NCBI GenBank assembly: GCA_025738555.1
Contig: JAOVFP010000010.1
Location: forward strand, 3,100,001 to 3,164,000
Length of the DNA stretch: 64,000 nt
Origin: Cyathus striatus
Taxonomy: Eukaryota; Basidiomycota; Agaricomycetes; Agaricales; Nidulariaceae
Reading direction: 5' to 3'
Under the pieces are notes generated by a model. It was not told where the DNA came from, made no database searches, and saw only the letters and a program-made list of their open reading frames with translations. Both the position numbers and the translations under genes were made by a program. Position 1 is the first letter of the stretch; each line of letters starts with the position of its first letter. Shown here piece after piece: positions 1 to 11,494 of the stretch.

Positions 1-1890
1 TGAGGGAGAAGTAGAAGGAGTTGAAACTGAACAACAGGAGGAGGAACAAGTGAAGGAGGTAAGTTCTGAGATGAAAAAGGTGGTGATCAGAAAGAAGAAA
101 AACAAGTAAAAATGTCTGTATAACTTCAGTGATCTTATACACCCATAGAATATCCTCTGTTCAACGTCTTGAAGAAGACCAGTGCAATGAAGCTGCTGGA
201 CCACCAAAGAGACTAACCAAGTACATTTTATTTATTTATCTATATATATTTCTAACATTTTACTTGACTTTCAGTGCAGAATGAATTCTAGAACATAGCA
301 ATGTTTCAGTTGCTCCTCCACCCCACTACTGTGAGTGCTCAGGGACAGTGACACCTGCAACTTTGGTTCACAGATCCACTCCTCAAAACTCATTTAATGC
401 TCCATCCAGAGATGTGAACAATTTATTTAATGAGAATGAGAGTTCAGCTACATTTTCACATTCAAAATATCCTCTCCAAATTCAAGAAGAAGAAATGGAC
501 TTGGAGGAGGATTATGATCTGGTGGAAACTACTCCCCGTAAACCTGCTGATAAGAGAGGAAGATCTGAGTCCCCTGAATCCCCTACAATGAGTTCTTCAT
601 CAAAGGTTAGCAGAAGATCACTTTCACACTGTTCTGCATCCAGTCAATCCACTTCAAGCCAATCTGGATCCAGAACTTCATCTAAAAGTTCAATTTCAGA
701 ATCTGATAAACTTGCTCAAAATGAATTGCTTCATGATCCAATGCAATTTGAAAATTTTATGAAACAATTTGAGTATAATTCTGAAGAAGATGATATATTT
801 ATGGATCTTCAAGGTGCCTCAAAGATCACTGGTGGACACAGTTGCCAGAATGCAATTGGAAATAATTATAATATGGAAGATAGTGATACAACATCAGAGA
901 TTGCATCTAATGCAATTTTATCCACTGGAACTCTATATATTTACAATGATTTCTCAGTTTCTGATCCAATATTTTCATTTCAAAAAATTGAAATTCAAGT
1001 CCTTCTATGTAAGATTTTGAAATACATTGGGCAAAAGCATAAGTTGATTGAAGCATCCAATCCATATATATTTTTATGGGAAAGTGAAGGATGGAATTTT
1101 ACTGGCCAATATTCAGAGTTATTAAATGATACAAACCAGCAAGTAGAATGGAACTTAGATATAAATAAAAATACATATTGCAAAATTTTACTTGTAAGTC
1201 ACAATTCATTTCAGAACTAGTACATAACTTAACTGGAATTTAGAATGGTTTTGGTACAACAAAAACATCAAATATATCTAGTGTTCCATCAGATTCCAAT
1301 GTGGATACTTCAACACCTTCCACCTCTAAGTTAAGGGAATCAAGCACAGATCAGCAAAAGTTAATTGATCTATTTAAGATTTCTAGTGCTTTACATGATC
1401 ATGGTGTTGTGAATATACATGTGAACTATGCCAAATGGTTATTCATCAAAAATATTATTAAGCAACTTCCATCATTAATTTCTGGTGGAAAATGGAAAGG
1501 AAAATTACCTGGTATATATGTCATTGCACCAATATTTATGTCAGTACCAGCATACTACAGGTGGAAGGGTGTATTTGTAAGACTTCATCTTTATTCTCAA
1601 ATGGAGCTTTGGCTTCAGGGAAAAGAGGGCATCTCTGATTATAAGGTTTGGAGAGGAAAGTCACAAACTCAAAATATGTTAAAGACAATTCTTAATAAGA
1701 TTGAGAAACAGCAGAAGGCTGCTAAGAAAAATGCAAGAGAGACTTCAGAAGATGAGGAGATTTCTGACAATGTGAAAAGCAAAGACAAGGGGAAAGGAAA
1801 GGGAAAAGAAAGAGCAAGAGAACAAACTAAAGGAAAGGAGAAGGAGAAGGAGAAATGGAAGGATGGAAAGAGAAAGAAGAGCAGAGACCT
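1..1890 (+). pseudogene. First part of KDZ cassette, copy A (unrecognised, lysine-rich tail)
   Basis: I do not recognise this protein. The longest open stretch (348-1193) encodes a Ser/Thr/Glu-rich, probably disordered region with an acidic patch and an SR/SS-rich stretch. It is followed by a more conserved block near YIFLWESEGWNFTGQ. A GT-AG intron (1194-1243) keeps the frame and leads into the second exon. That exon has a conserved block around WLFIKNIIKQLPSLISGG and VPAYYRWKGVF, then a Lys/Glu-rich tail of KGKGKGKER type. Further upstream exons (before about 60 and near 130-225) are suggested by alignment with copy B. The same order of acidic N-terminus, conserved WxxxG block and basic tail recurs in copies B, C and D, so it belongs to the transposon. 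Acting with the transposase as a DNA- or chromatin-binding partner is only a guess. The 5' end is outside the window. Confidence 0.6.
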
Positions 1891-2324
1891 GTAAGATTTT
1901 CATTTAACTTTCTTTTTGTTTACATTTAGTATCAGTGTTTTATCCATTATGTGTATACATACTTTCAACAAGTATGTAGCACTTGTACAATATTTCTTTT
2001 TCAACTTAGGTCCTACTTTCAACAGTATGGACTGTAAATTCTGTATTAATTGCTATTTATCTTACATTCTTTCAACAAGCATGCAAGATATGTACTATAT
2101 TTTACTTCAACAGTATGGACTTGAATTTTTCCATTGTATACTTGTTTTACTTTCATTACTATTTATCTCAATGTTGTATTATGATTTAATTATACTTTCA
2201 ACAAGTATTCAATATGTACATTATAAACTTGAACAGTTTTTCCTTGTACTATAATTCAAATACATATCTCTTGATGCGTTTGTTTAATTCTGCAAGGATA
2301 ATAAGCTAACTTAAAATTCTGTAG
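1891..2324 (+). other. Candidate 434-nt intron joining the two cassette parts (copy A)
   Basis: The first part ends in ..CTGTAAGAT, where the stop codon overlaps a consensus donor (GTAAG). The second part starts just after TTCTGTAG. Splicing leaves two bases of a codon on the left and needs one on the right, so the phase fits and joins the parts. The same phase match occurs in copy B (14310-14712). The stretch is T-rich and holds repeats of a CTTTCAACAAGTATGTA-like unit. It could equally be an intergenic region with terminator and promoter. Introns recognised elsewhere here are about 50 nt, so a 400-nt intron would be unusual. Confidence 0.4.
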
Positions 2325-4796
2325 TTTCTGGCACTCTTTTATTTGGCTTTTCACATTTTATGCCTTTATATCATGCATTCCAAAAGCATGGGCATCTTCT
2401 CCAGTGCAAGATCCATTTCCAGAAATAAAAATTTCAGATTTTTCCGAATTTACCACCAGCAGCTTCCATACAGACATTACACTAGCAGTGGTACTCAAAC
2501 TGTTATTCACATTAATAAATAACACAGATTTATTGAATCTCCATGGATGTCAAAAACAAGCATATAAAAAATCTACAACAAGTTGGATTAATGCTCTTAT
2601 TAGAGTTCTACAAAGAGATATAAATGATAAGATTAATTATCTATTTACTGAAGATGAATCTGCTGCTGCTGGAAATTTAACCAATATACAGAAAATAAAT
2701 TTATTGGGCTCAAAACTTGATTTATTTGCAGCAATTTTAGCACTAGATCCAATTATAAAAGGTCATCCTTTAAATGCTGTAAAAACTATGGAAATTGAAC
2801 CAGTCTTTACTATTTGTCCAAGCCATTATACTTGCTCAACACCATCATGTGATGGGGTACCACTTTACCAAGAAGTCTGCAAACGAGATGTTTCATGTGT
2901 AACACTTATAAAAGGAATGCATTCTTACAGTAGTGCCTATGTTCTGAAAGGGAAATGCAAGCATTGTAATTCATTTTACTATGCAGATCATAAAAGTGTA
3001 AAACATACAAATGGCACACAGATAAAAGAATTAAAGAACTCTGCAAAATATGTAAAGCTTGGACAGCAAGTCTGGGCAGACAGATACTATACAAATGCAG
3101 TTCTTCAAGCAATTTATCATTTTCATGTATTTACAGCTGCATTTACAGAATTTTGGAATGAATGCTTTAGAGAATCAGTATTTAAACTGTTTCATAGACA
3201 AACTTGGCAGGCATTTATTTCTGAAAGTGTATGACAGGTAGCAACATACAATGATAAAATACTTGTTATAACATCTGATGATGTGATATACAAGAGTTAA
3301 CTAGAAAAGCATTTGAAACACTTGGACAGGAAGGAATTATTGCATGTGCTAAAGATCATTCATGTAGTGAATGTACACATGACTATAAAAGTACTCCAGA
3401 TAGAATAACTGATAATACTCCAGCTGCAGTAGCTGGAATTGATGAAAATCAAACAGTTCCGATTTTACAGGGTGAAGATGCTGAGCAATCAATGAGAGAG
3501 GAAATTGAAGCTAGAGCACTTTCTCGGCAACAAATTCAACAAACCAACAGTACAACCAATGATATGGATATTGACAATGAACTGTCAAGTGAATCATCCA
3601 ATGAATCATCTAATAATGTATTAAATACAAGTCAATCAAATCAAACTGAGAAACCAATAGTAAATATGGTTGTTATGGATGGGATAATTATAGGCCCAAG
3701 ACATTGTGTTTACAAGAACTGTGATAATAGTTTAGAAAATGAAAGAACAGGTGTATTCTGTATGTATCATCAAGCTATGCATGGTCACTTATGTCATATA
3801 AAATCATGTAACAACCCCAAAGAACAAAAATCTAAAACATGTATTGATCATCAGTCATGATGACGCAACCATCTTGTAAGATTTGGTCAGCAAACACTTC
3901 TAGGAATAAGAAGACTTATTCAAAGAAGTGAAGAGAAATGAGTAGATTGGCTTCCTTGTATAAACCAGCAAGTAATGCCTCATGATGATGCTCCTGCACC
4001 ACATGAGGAGCAAAATCATTACTTTACTGCTCCTCAATTTTACTGTGTTGAGACATTATGTGCACCATGTGGAGCAATTATTGCATGGACCAAGTTTACA
4101 AAATCTGAGAGACCTGGAAATATTATGAGATTTTTAGATCATGTCTATCCAACTCTTGAATCTCGTCCAAGCTATGTCTGTATTGACAAAGCATGTGTGT
4201 AGTGCTAAAAAATGCTGTGCTAAATGGTGCATGGAGAATTTGGAGTCTAACAACTAGATTTATTGTTGATTCATATCATTATGTTAACCATAGAACAACT
4301 GATTATACATGTTGTAAATGGTGCAACCCAGCACCTTTAAATGGGTCTGCACCCAACTCGGTTGTAGTGGAAAATGATATTCATGGAAGACCACATTATA
4401 AAAGAGCCTTCAATACTCAGGTAAGAAGAATTTCATATTAGTATATGTATAACTTTATTTAATACTTCCATACAGGCTTGTGAGCAATTAAATGCATGGC
4501 TTGAAGGGTTTCAGTACATGCTTAACAGAATGACTGTTATTAACTTCAACTGGACCATACATGCACTTCTATTTATTCATACACAAAAGGTTATTAAGAA
4601 GCAACTTGAAAGGAATGATAGTACTCAAGATGATGAAGATATTATAGAAGATGAATCTGATAATTCTGATGTGGAAGATGGGGGGGAAGCAGAAGAGGAA
4701 GCAGAAGATATATATGACAGAGAGGAAGCAGTAAATGAATATGACAGAGAAGAAGATGAAGGAATAGCAGATTATGGATTGGATATTGATGTCTAA
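2325..4796 (+). pseudogene. CxC5-CxC6 KDZ-associated transposase-like protein, copy A
   Basis: Order of parts: a hydrophobic segment (about 2325-2400), then the CxC5 cysteine cluster with CPSHYTCSTPSCDG and KGKCKHCNSFYYADH (about 2400-3230). Next is an acidic linker, then the CxC6 cluster (GPRHCVYKNCDN .. GVFCMYHQ .. HLCHIKSCNNP; 3690-3858). The C-terminal region carries CVETLCAPCG, CIDKAC, VDSYHYVNHRTTDYTC, WCNPAP and, after a GT-AG intron (about 4421-4476), ACEQLNAWL. It ends in a Glu/Asp-rich tail. CxC5 and CxC6 are zinc-binding clusters known N-terminal to KDZ transposase domains, so the C-terminal part is inferred to be a divergent KDZ catalytic region. The copy is dead: a stop at 3232, a frameshift near 3280, adjacent stops at 3858-3863 where copy B has Arg-Trp, and a 2-bp frameshift at about 4196. 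Confidence 0.8.
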
Positions 4797-4801
4797 GTAC
4801 T

Positions 4802-5505
4802 TTGTATTTTTTTGATTTTTGTTTTTCAGCCCCTTCAGTTATGTTCTCTCACTTCTATGTAGTTCTTTCCTTCTATTACTTCATTTCCACCTTTGATATG
4901 ACTCACTTCCCTCAATTCCCATCTTTAAACACAAACTTTATCTGCTCCACTGACTTGTTATATCAAGAGCATGGACATATTCACATTTATTATCTTGTTT
5001 TAATTTTTTATTGCACCTCTGATGGGTTATATCAAGTGCATGGACTTATATCACAACTATATAGCTGAATGTGATAACTATTTGTTGTATTGTAGTAATA
5101 AGTTATAAGATCACTTTAGAAACCCTCCAACAAGATGTATATATTTCACTTTATATACATATCTGATATTGACAGCAGCTTCAAAATTGATAATACAGTG
5201 AGAGTACAGTGAGAGTACAGTGAGATTATAGTAAGAATATGCATATTTGAGGTTGAAAAGCATTTAGAAACTGAAATTACAGTGAGAGTACAGTGAGAGT
5301 ACAGTGAGATTATAGTAAGAATATGCATATTTGAGGTTGACAGCAGTTTTAAAAGTGAGAGTACAGTGAGAGTACAGTGAGAATACAGTGAGAATAGTCT
5401 CACTGAGACTACTGATAGTGTAGTGAGAGTCCAGTGAGAGTTTCGATAGTCTGGTGAAAGTCCAGTGAGAGTCCAGTGATAACTGTGGGAGAGTGCAACA
5501 TACTG
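4802..5505 (+). repeat. 3' flank and subterminal GTGAGAGTACA array of copy A
   Basis: No gene is seen here. The first 350 bases are AT-rich flank shared with copy B (GGGTCACTT / GATCACTTTAGAA region). From about 5180 to 5470 there are short units of the type AGTGAGAGTACAGTGAGAGT, interleaved with a longer repeat containing AATATGCATATTTGAGG (two copies, near 5236 and 5321). The array ends in the terminal motif at 5484-5505. Ser/Leu/Thr-rich reading frames on the minus strand are by-products of the repeat. Confidence 0.75.
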
Positions 5506-7629
5506 GGTTTTGTAGGGACAGGCAGTGGGTGTAATTTACCTGTGGGCTTTTGGTTGGAGGTCTTGGCCTGTTGGCATGCATCACAGGTTTGGCAGAACTT
5601 GCAAACATTCTTAGTGAGTTGGAGCCACCAGTACTATTGATGGATGTACTCTGCTGTGCATTGGTCACCAAGGTGGCCTAGAGTGTAGTGTGCTTGCTCA
5701 ATGAGAGTCATAATGAGTTCACAGTTATGTGGTATCCATACCACCTCCTTCTTAGCAAGGTTTTCAGCATATATGAGGCCTTCATGAATGGGGAAGCATG
5801 GGTATGCCTCTGGCATGTGCAATAAAATGCTGAACAGTTTATTGTCTGTGTACCCATCCTTGACATGTTGAGTAAATATGTTGTTGGATGTAGTAGGGGG
5901 TGCTGTCAGTGAAGCCTTGTGTAATAGAATGTCTGCAAGTGTAATGATCTCATTAGGTGGGGTGTAGGTGGTGGCATCAGGTGGGGGGGCTTGTCCTCCC
6001 ATATCTGTAGGTGCTGGTGTTATAACTTCCCTCATTTTCTGAACCTCTATATTGTGGAGTTCCTGATCCTCTTGAAGGCATCTGCTCCATCTTGTTTCTA
6101 TTGTGCATAGAGCACATAGTTTGTAATATTGGGCCATTGTGAGGTCCTCTCCCATAGAGTCAATTCATGCATCTGTGTATACATACTCCCCTAGTCCATA
6201 GACATCATCTGGGGTATCACTTTCATAGTAACAGAAGAGATAATATGCTACCTTGTTATTTTCCCCTTTGATATAAGTGACATTGAAATCAAATCAGAAT
6301 GTATAGTCCATTCAGCATCATTGGTGGTTGGAGAGATTTCCCTGAGTTTTGAAGAACTCAAGTACTTTATGGTCAGTTATGATATGTAAATCATAACCCA
6401 TGAGCTTATCTTCCTATTAAATCAATGCCTTGAGAATGGCCAGTGTTTCAAGTTTGTAGACAGCATAGTTCTGCTGCACTGCTGTAAACGTTTTGGACAT
6501 GGAGCCTGCTGGGCAGCATTTGTCCCAAGAGGGCCTTGTCAATATATGGCTCCTACACTAGTTTTGAATGCATCACAGATGAGCCATATCAGCTTATTGC
6601 AGCATGGGTTGAGAGGCCATAGTATGGGTGTCTTGCAGCATGTTTGTTTGATCATGTTGAAGCACTACTGGTGAAGGGGGTGCCAGATGAACAGTGCTTT
6701 GTTCTGTATCATTGCTAGCAGTGGGCTTGTATATGCAGATATATCAGGCAGAAAATGCCCTACATAGTTAATGAGCCCCACAAATTTCTGTATGTCATTA
6801 TAGTTGCAGGGAGTTCTCCAATCTCTGATGTGAGTGAGGGTATTACAATTGCCCTGTTGCATGATATAGCTGATGTACATTCCACTAATGGTGGTGAGTG
6901 CTGTCTTGCCTACATCTTCCAGTCAGATGTGGACCTGTTTGTATGCATCTATGAGGTTGATCTTTGACTGATACCTTCCTCACATGACATCTTTGCAAAT
7001 TACTTCCTGGTCTGGTAGGGGTGTTATATCCTTGATGGTGTTGTCATTTCTCTGCCACATGTAAATAACTGTGTGCAAGTGTTTGTCCTTCTTTGCTATA
7101 TAGAGGAGGGGCACAGCTTGGGTGATGGAGCATGCCTCCCACCATCCTGTGTTTTTGTAGCAGTTAAGTTTGTCATAGAATTCTTCTTGTAATGCATTCA
7201 GGCACCAAGGCATGTGGTACTTATACCACCTGTCCTCATCTATTAGGTTGATCTCATAGTTGACCTCATGGAATGGTGGCAACTATTCAGGTATGCCATT
7301 TAGTATGTCTGCATAGGAGCTGAGCCAGCTCTCCTGCAGTGATAGTATGTATTGCTCAGTGAGGGATGTGTCTTTCCCTTTACCTTTGTCCTTTTGGGGG
7401 GAGGGAGCCTGTCACTTCAGAGGTGGTGGCTTAAACTGCCACTTCAGTTTGGCCAGCAAACACTTGTAGTCCAGTGTGCTTTCCAGGGTTACCTTGGCTA
7501 GCCTCTCTCTAAATTCTTTGGATTCTGGGGGTGCATGAAACTTCACACATTTCAATATGTCATTGAGTTGGGCCTTTCTGATGAGGTTTCTCTTTGAGAG
7601 TTGTATGGCCCAGTCCATTGTGTATATAT
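5506..7629 (-). pseudogene. Ty3/gypsy retrotransposon pol fragment
   Basis: Read on the minus strand, pieces of a gypsy polyprotein appear in the right order. A gag-proximal piece is at 7412-7629. Reverse transcriptase start is at about 7280-6980, with PPFHEVNYEINLID, AVPLLYIAKKD and QRNDNTIKDITPLPDQ. The RT-RNase H connection is at about 6880-6665 (FVGLINYVGHFLPD .. FIWHP). RNase H pieces (ICDAFKTSVGAIY, ITDHKVLEFF) lie at about 6600-6350. The integrase zinc-binding start (GLIYAENLAKKEVVWIPHN, LIEQAHYTLGHLGDQ) is near 5790-5650. Many frameshifts and stops interrupt it, and no LTR is evident. KDZ copy A cuts it at 5505 and hAT copy 1 cuts it at 7630. It is an old, inactive copy; the family call is secure. 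Confidence 0.85.
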
Positions 7630-9960
7630 TAGGGTCTAACATGGGTGAACTCAGGCCTTATGCAGGTGCCACCTGTGGGTGGGTAGCAAATTCAGGTTGG
7701 GTGCATGCCTACCTGTGGGTACCTGCACTCACCTGTTCCTTGAACTCTATTTAGACCATACCTACTTTGGATTAATTATGTAGTGTGCTCACTAATTAAT
7801 TTGAAGTCAATTACTTCATAATTGTATTCCCCCATCAAATGTATTAATTAAATACCAAAATAGCATTCAAAATGCATTCTAGCACATCATACAATGAAAT
7901 ATCTGCATAGGTAGAAGTATACTAATATACACTGCAACATATAGAAACTATCAGTCCACTGACACAACATGAAATGAAAGATTTGCATATGTAGAAGTAC
8001 ACTAATATACACTACAAAATAAACAAATAAATCTTTCATTTAATAATTACCTTCAAGAGTTGATTCAGTCTATAATATCCTGAATAATCTTTGTTACTGA
8101 AGAGAAACCTGAGTACAAAGGAGTTTTTGCACATAAACCAACAGCCATTTGTGCTTTGAATGCAACCTGTATAAAATCAGAATATTGATAATAAATAATA
8201 ATAATGAATATACTTGAGGAAATATTTGCATTGCCATTTGATGCTCAGATGTATCAATGAAAATATCATTATCTTTCATTAATTAAATAGCCTTCCCACA
8301 AAATGTCTTTACAGCAATACTGTCATGCAACTTCTTACCATAATCCTCTGAGAATGAGTTGAGGTTAACCTCAGCTTCTTCTGATACTGCCTGTTCACTA
8401 TCCATTGGAGTTTGTCACCAGAATCAACAATAATTTCTGATTCTGCAATTGTATGAGGATTAGCAATAACTCAGTTTTGATGTGCTCAAATAGTATCTAC
8501 TACAATTGTAACTGTTTTCTTATTCTCTGGTTTTTGAAAGAAAAAATAAATAAAGCTCTAATAAGTAGTTAGCATATTTTATAGTCTATGTATTATTTTA
8601 TACTTACCTTTGCAATTAAATTTACAATGTATGCAAAACAATGTGTTTATGAGGCCATTCCCCTGAAGTTCTCAAGGTGAAGGGGTAGTTGGTGAGCAAG
8701 AGAATCACAATTGGCTGCATTATCCATACAGACAACAAGAATCTTCAAATTAAATAGTTAATAGAACAATCTAATTAGTATAAATATTGTATAGTGCATA
8801 CCAATTTATCAAGACCAAAACATTTTAGACAATCACCAATAAGTTTTGCCATATATTCACCATCATGCTTCTGGGTCAAACTGAAATTAATTTATTAGCA
8901 AATAAGTAATGAAAAATGGAAATAATATTGCATACTGAATAAACTCTAAGATTGCATGGTGAATGACTCTATCAACTGGCCAAATTACTACCAGACCAAG
9001 AAATGACACTGTTATTAGTACAGTCCAGCCATCTAAAGCAATATGAACTGAGCACTCCAAGTCCTATTGCATTCATTAGATTATTCATTATTTAGAAAAA
9101 GTATATCATACTGCAAAATATTTTTGGACATGTTTTGACAGCTCCAAGTATACTGCATTGATATCTCTCCCAACAGTAATGGGGAGTGGAATCTTGGTAC
9201 CAGGGTGCAGCATATTAACCTCAGCTTGATATTCTTCATCTAGGACTGAGTTGAATAAGTGATGGTATTTTGCACAATGCATTGCAATAAGAGCTCAGTG
9301 AGCTGCTTCCAAGTAAGGTATGATTGGAATTGTTGTATTAACTTCAGTTGTTACAGCTGGTGTACTACCTTGTCATTTGCTGCATACAATCTCACTAGTG
9401 TGTAAATTTCTGGTACCTTCATGGTATTCATCCTTGGGTGATATTGTACTGGATGGCCTGTCTTGGCCTTAATCTTGCATGTGAAAGTAAATGTAAATTT
9501 CTTAGGCACATTATAATGATTATATATGGGTACCTGCCAAGTCATTTGAGATGATTCTAATAAATATTAGATGTAACACACATAATACATGTAGATATAA
9601 CTTACCAATGATATCCTCATCTGTAAAACTCCATACTTCAAGGTCACTTTTCCCTCATATCAGAGTAACAGCCTTTCTCTGTCTCTTTTGATTGGAGAAA
9701 CAATCACTGGTGGTGCACTACTGAGAACATTTTCTGGGCTGGGGGTGTGGGGCTTAGGTGTAGAAGCTGGCTGTGGAGTAGATAAAGGAGAATTTGAAGC
9801 AACAGCTCTATCTCTTGCTCTGATAGCACAGGCCTTAGCAGCATGAGGTGGCGAGTAAGAGCAAGCAAACCATGTTCTGATAACTTCCAGATACCCAGTC
9901 AATCTCACATTCTTAAATTTATATACAACTCCATTGTTTTCACTCCTATTGTTCATAGCA
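7630..9960 (-). mobile_element. hAT copy 1, decayed and internally deleted
   Basis: The left terminus TAGGGTCTAACATGGGTG (from 7630) matches the terminus of the complete hAT-3 (TAGGGACTAACATGG). The subterminal GGGTGGGTA and GTGGGTACC motifs resemble those of hAT-3. The candidate left target duplication is GTATATAT (7622-7629); the right terminus was not found. Minus-strand coding pieces match hAT-3. These are a proline-rich N-terminus ending VIVSPIKR (about 9956-9665), VPIYNHYNVPKKFTF (9545-9351), and an equivalent of the KTFEGKAILI region (about 8310-8220). The C-terminal dimerisation domain is missing, so the copy is non-autonomous. It sits in the gypsy gag-pol region. Confidence 0.7.
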
Positions 9961-10180
9961 AATGAACTGCATTGTGCTATTCACCCATTGTTTGAGGACA
10001 ATGCAAAACTATTTGTATATGACACTATGTTTTCACTGCCATTGTGTGAACAATGGTAGATAAGTATTATTGTTCACCATTCTATTATTTATAAAAATAT
10101 ACTCCATTGTTCTAACATAAGCTATTGTTCTCTGCTGACTAACCTTCAAATCTTATTGTCCTGTACAGCCTCCAGTGTAG
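9930..10180. repeat. Dispersed ATTGTTC / GAACAAT motif cluster
   Basis: The motif CATTGTT(C), in both orientations, occurs about ten times in 250 bases. Examples are ACTCCATTGTT at both ends and a pair of GAACAATGG and ATTGTTCACC facing each other near 10048-10080. It adjoins the N-terminal end of hAT copy 1 and may be that element's subterminal region. No gene is seen. Confidence 0.45.
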
Positions 10181-10530
10181 GTGATCATGGAACTCCTCTC
10201 CTCTCTCAGCATAGGCAAATGCAATATTATCCCCTCCCTGCTGTGTAGGACAACAATGTGCCACCTCTGGTCCCTCAGTTCACAGACAACAACACACCTT
10301 CTCTGGTCCCTCATTTCACAGTGTAGGATGACAATGTAAGGCCTCTCTCTGCATAGGCAAATGCAACATTATCCCCTCCCTGTTGCATAGGACAACAATG
10401 CACTACAGTCCCATGTTTCACAGCATAGAATGACAACATACAGCCTCTCTTAGCATAGGTAAATGCAATGTTACCCCTTCCTGCTGCAAAAGAAAATAAC
10501 ATACCACCTCTGGTCTGCATCACATGGTGC
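10180..10530. repeat. Minisatellite of about 120 bp, about three degenerate units
   Basis: Units of the form CTCTCAGCATAGGCAAATGCAATATTATCCCCTCCCTGC.., GGACAACAATG.., CACCTCTGGTCCCTCA recur from about 10200, 10330 and 10440. Open frames over this stretch come from the repeat and are not credible genes. Confidence 0.6.
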
Positions 10531-10639
10531 TCTGATGCTCCTCATGCCCTTTTTGTTGCATTGAGCAGTACTCTTCCCCCTTCACTTGCTCTGCCCTCCA
10601 CCCTCCTCTTGTTGTACATCTCCTCCCCACCCTCTTATT

Positions 10640-10846
10640 GGGGACAGGGGAGGAGGAAGTTGGAGTAGAAAGGGAGAGAGGGGAAGAGGGAAGGGAGGGA
10701 GGGGAAGAGAGAAGGGAGAGAGGGGAAGAGAGAAGGGAGGGAGGGGAAGGGAGAAGGGAGGGAGGGAAAGGGAGAAGGGAGGGAGGGGAAGGGAGAAGGG
10801 AGGGAGGGGAAGGGAGAAGGGAGGGAGGGGAAGAGAAGGAGGGAGG
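10640..10846. repeat. Polypurine minisatellite (GGGAAGGGAGAAGGGAGGGA)
   Basis: A strand-asymmetric run of A and G with units of 10 and 20 bp such as GGGAGAAGGGAGGGAGGGGA. The frames it opens on both strands (Gly/Arg/Glu on plus; Pro/Ser/Leu on minus) are low-complexity artefacts. Polypurine tracts like this can form triplex DNA; that is a property of the base composition, not evidence of a function. Confidence 0.8.
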
Positions 10847-10848
10847 AG

Positions 10849-11441
10849 TGTTACACTTTTTCCATCTCAACCCTGCCAGAGTACCTCTTTTTCATGTGAC
10901 TCTTCTATTTATATCTTTTCACTTACTCATCCCTTTCTATTTATAACTACATACTTACTCATCATCCCCAACCCCGCTCCTCTGATTTATCATACTACGA
11001 GCATGGACATCTCTTATTTCCTCGGACTTGCTTACTAATAGTGCTGTGCATTTATTTATAGACCTCTGCCGAGTCATGGCATGTCACAGACTTTATTCAT
11101 AGTAGCATACCTTTCTGTGAATGGACCATACTTCTTTTGTATAAATAGCTCATGTATTCTGATCAAGCTTCTTCAGCTTGATCTTAGTTTAGCTATCATC
11201 CAATATAGCTGGCTAATCCCCTCTATCCTCTTTGAGACTACCTCAGACCCAGAACACCTCTACTTCCTCAGATTGCATCTCAAGCATTGCTGTGAGATCA
11301 CCACAAGTCCATTAGCGAATAACTCCATGTTATTGCTGTTTCGACTTTGACTTCATCATATGACTCACAAGTGTAGTGACAAGTCATGTGATTATTATAT
11401 CACAAGACCAGAAGACATCACAAGACCAGCTCAGATTGTAA
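10849..11441 (+). repeat. LTR-like segment (TGTTACA .. TGTAACA)
   Basis: The stretch begins TGTTACAC and ends TTGTAACA, a short inverted TG..CA end pair. It contains a TATA-like GTATAAATAGC near 11139 and later an AAGACCAGAAGACATCACAAGACCAG direct repeat (two GACATCACAAGACCAG-like halves). No clear 5-bp duplication flanks it (AGGAG on the left, GTGAG on the right). It may be a solo LTR that lost its duplication, or unrelated AT-rich DNA. It directly precedes KDZ copy B. Confidence 0.35.
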
Positions 11442-11494
11442 CAGTGAGACAGCAGGGAGGGGGGGCTAGAAGGAATAAAATTAAGTGAGTAAAA

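Larger units (their letters stand above)
1..5505 (+). mobile_element. KDZ-type transposon copy A, left end outside window
   Basis: This is a coding copy of the dominant transposon family. It holds the lysine-tailed first part, the CxC5-CxC6 part, then a subterminal array of GTGAGAGTACA-like units (about 5180-5470) and a right terminus ending GAGTGCAACATACTG at 5505. The right end matches the ends of copy B (18103) and fragment F (22521). The 8 bp after it are GGTTTTGT; the left duplication lies outside the window, so the target duplication cannot be tested. It sits inside the decayed gypsy pol that begins at 5506. The boundary is read from the terminal motif, and the family name is inferred from the CxC5/CxC6 content. 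Confidence 0.75.

Noticed and set aside
5146..5671. Minus-strand Ser/Leu/Thr-rich proteins (also 17633-18003)
   Set aside because: They translate the GTGAGAGTACA array; no homologous frame is kept between copies.
10520..11038. Pro/Ser and Gly/Arg proteins over the polypurine tract
   Set aside because: Low-complexity translation of the GGGAAGGGAGA repeat in several frames.
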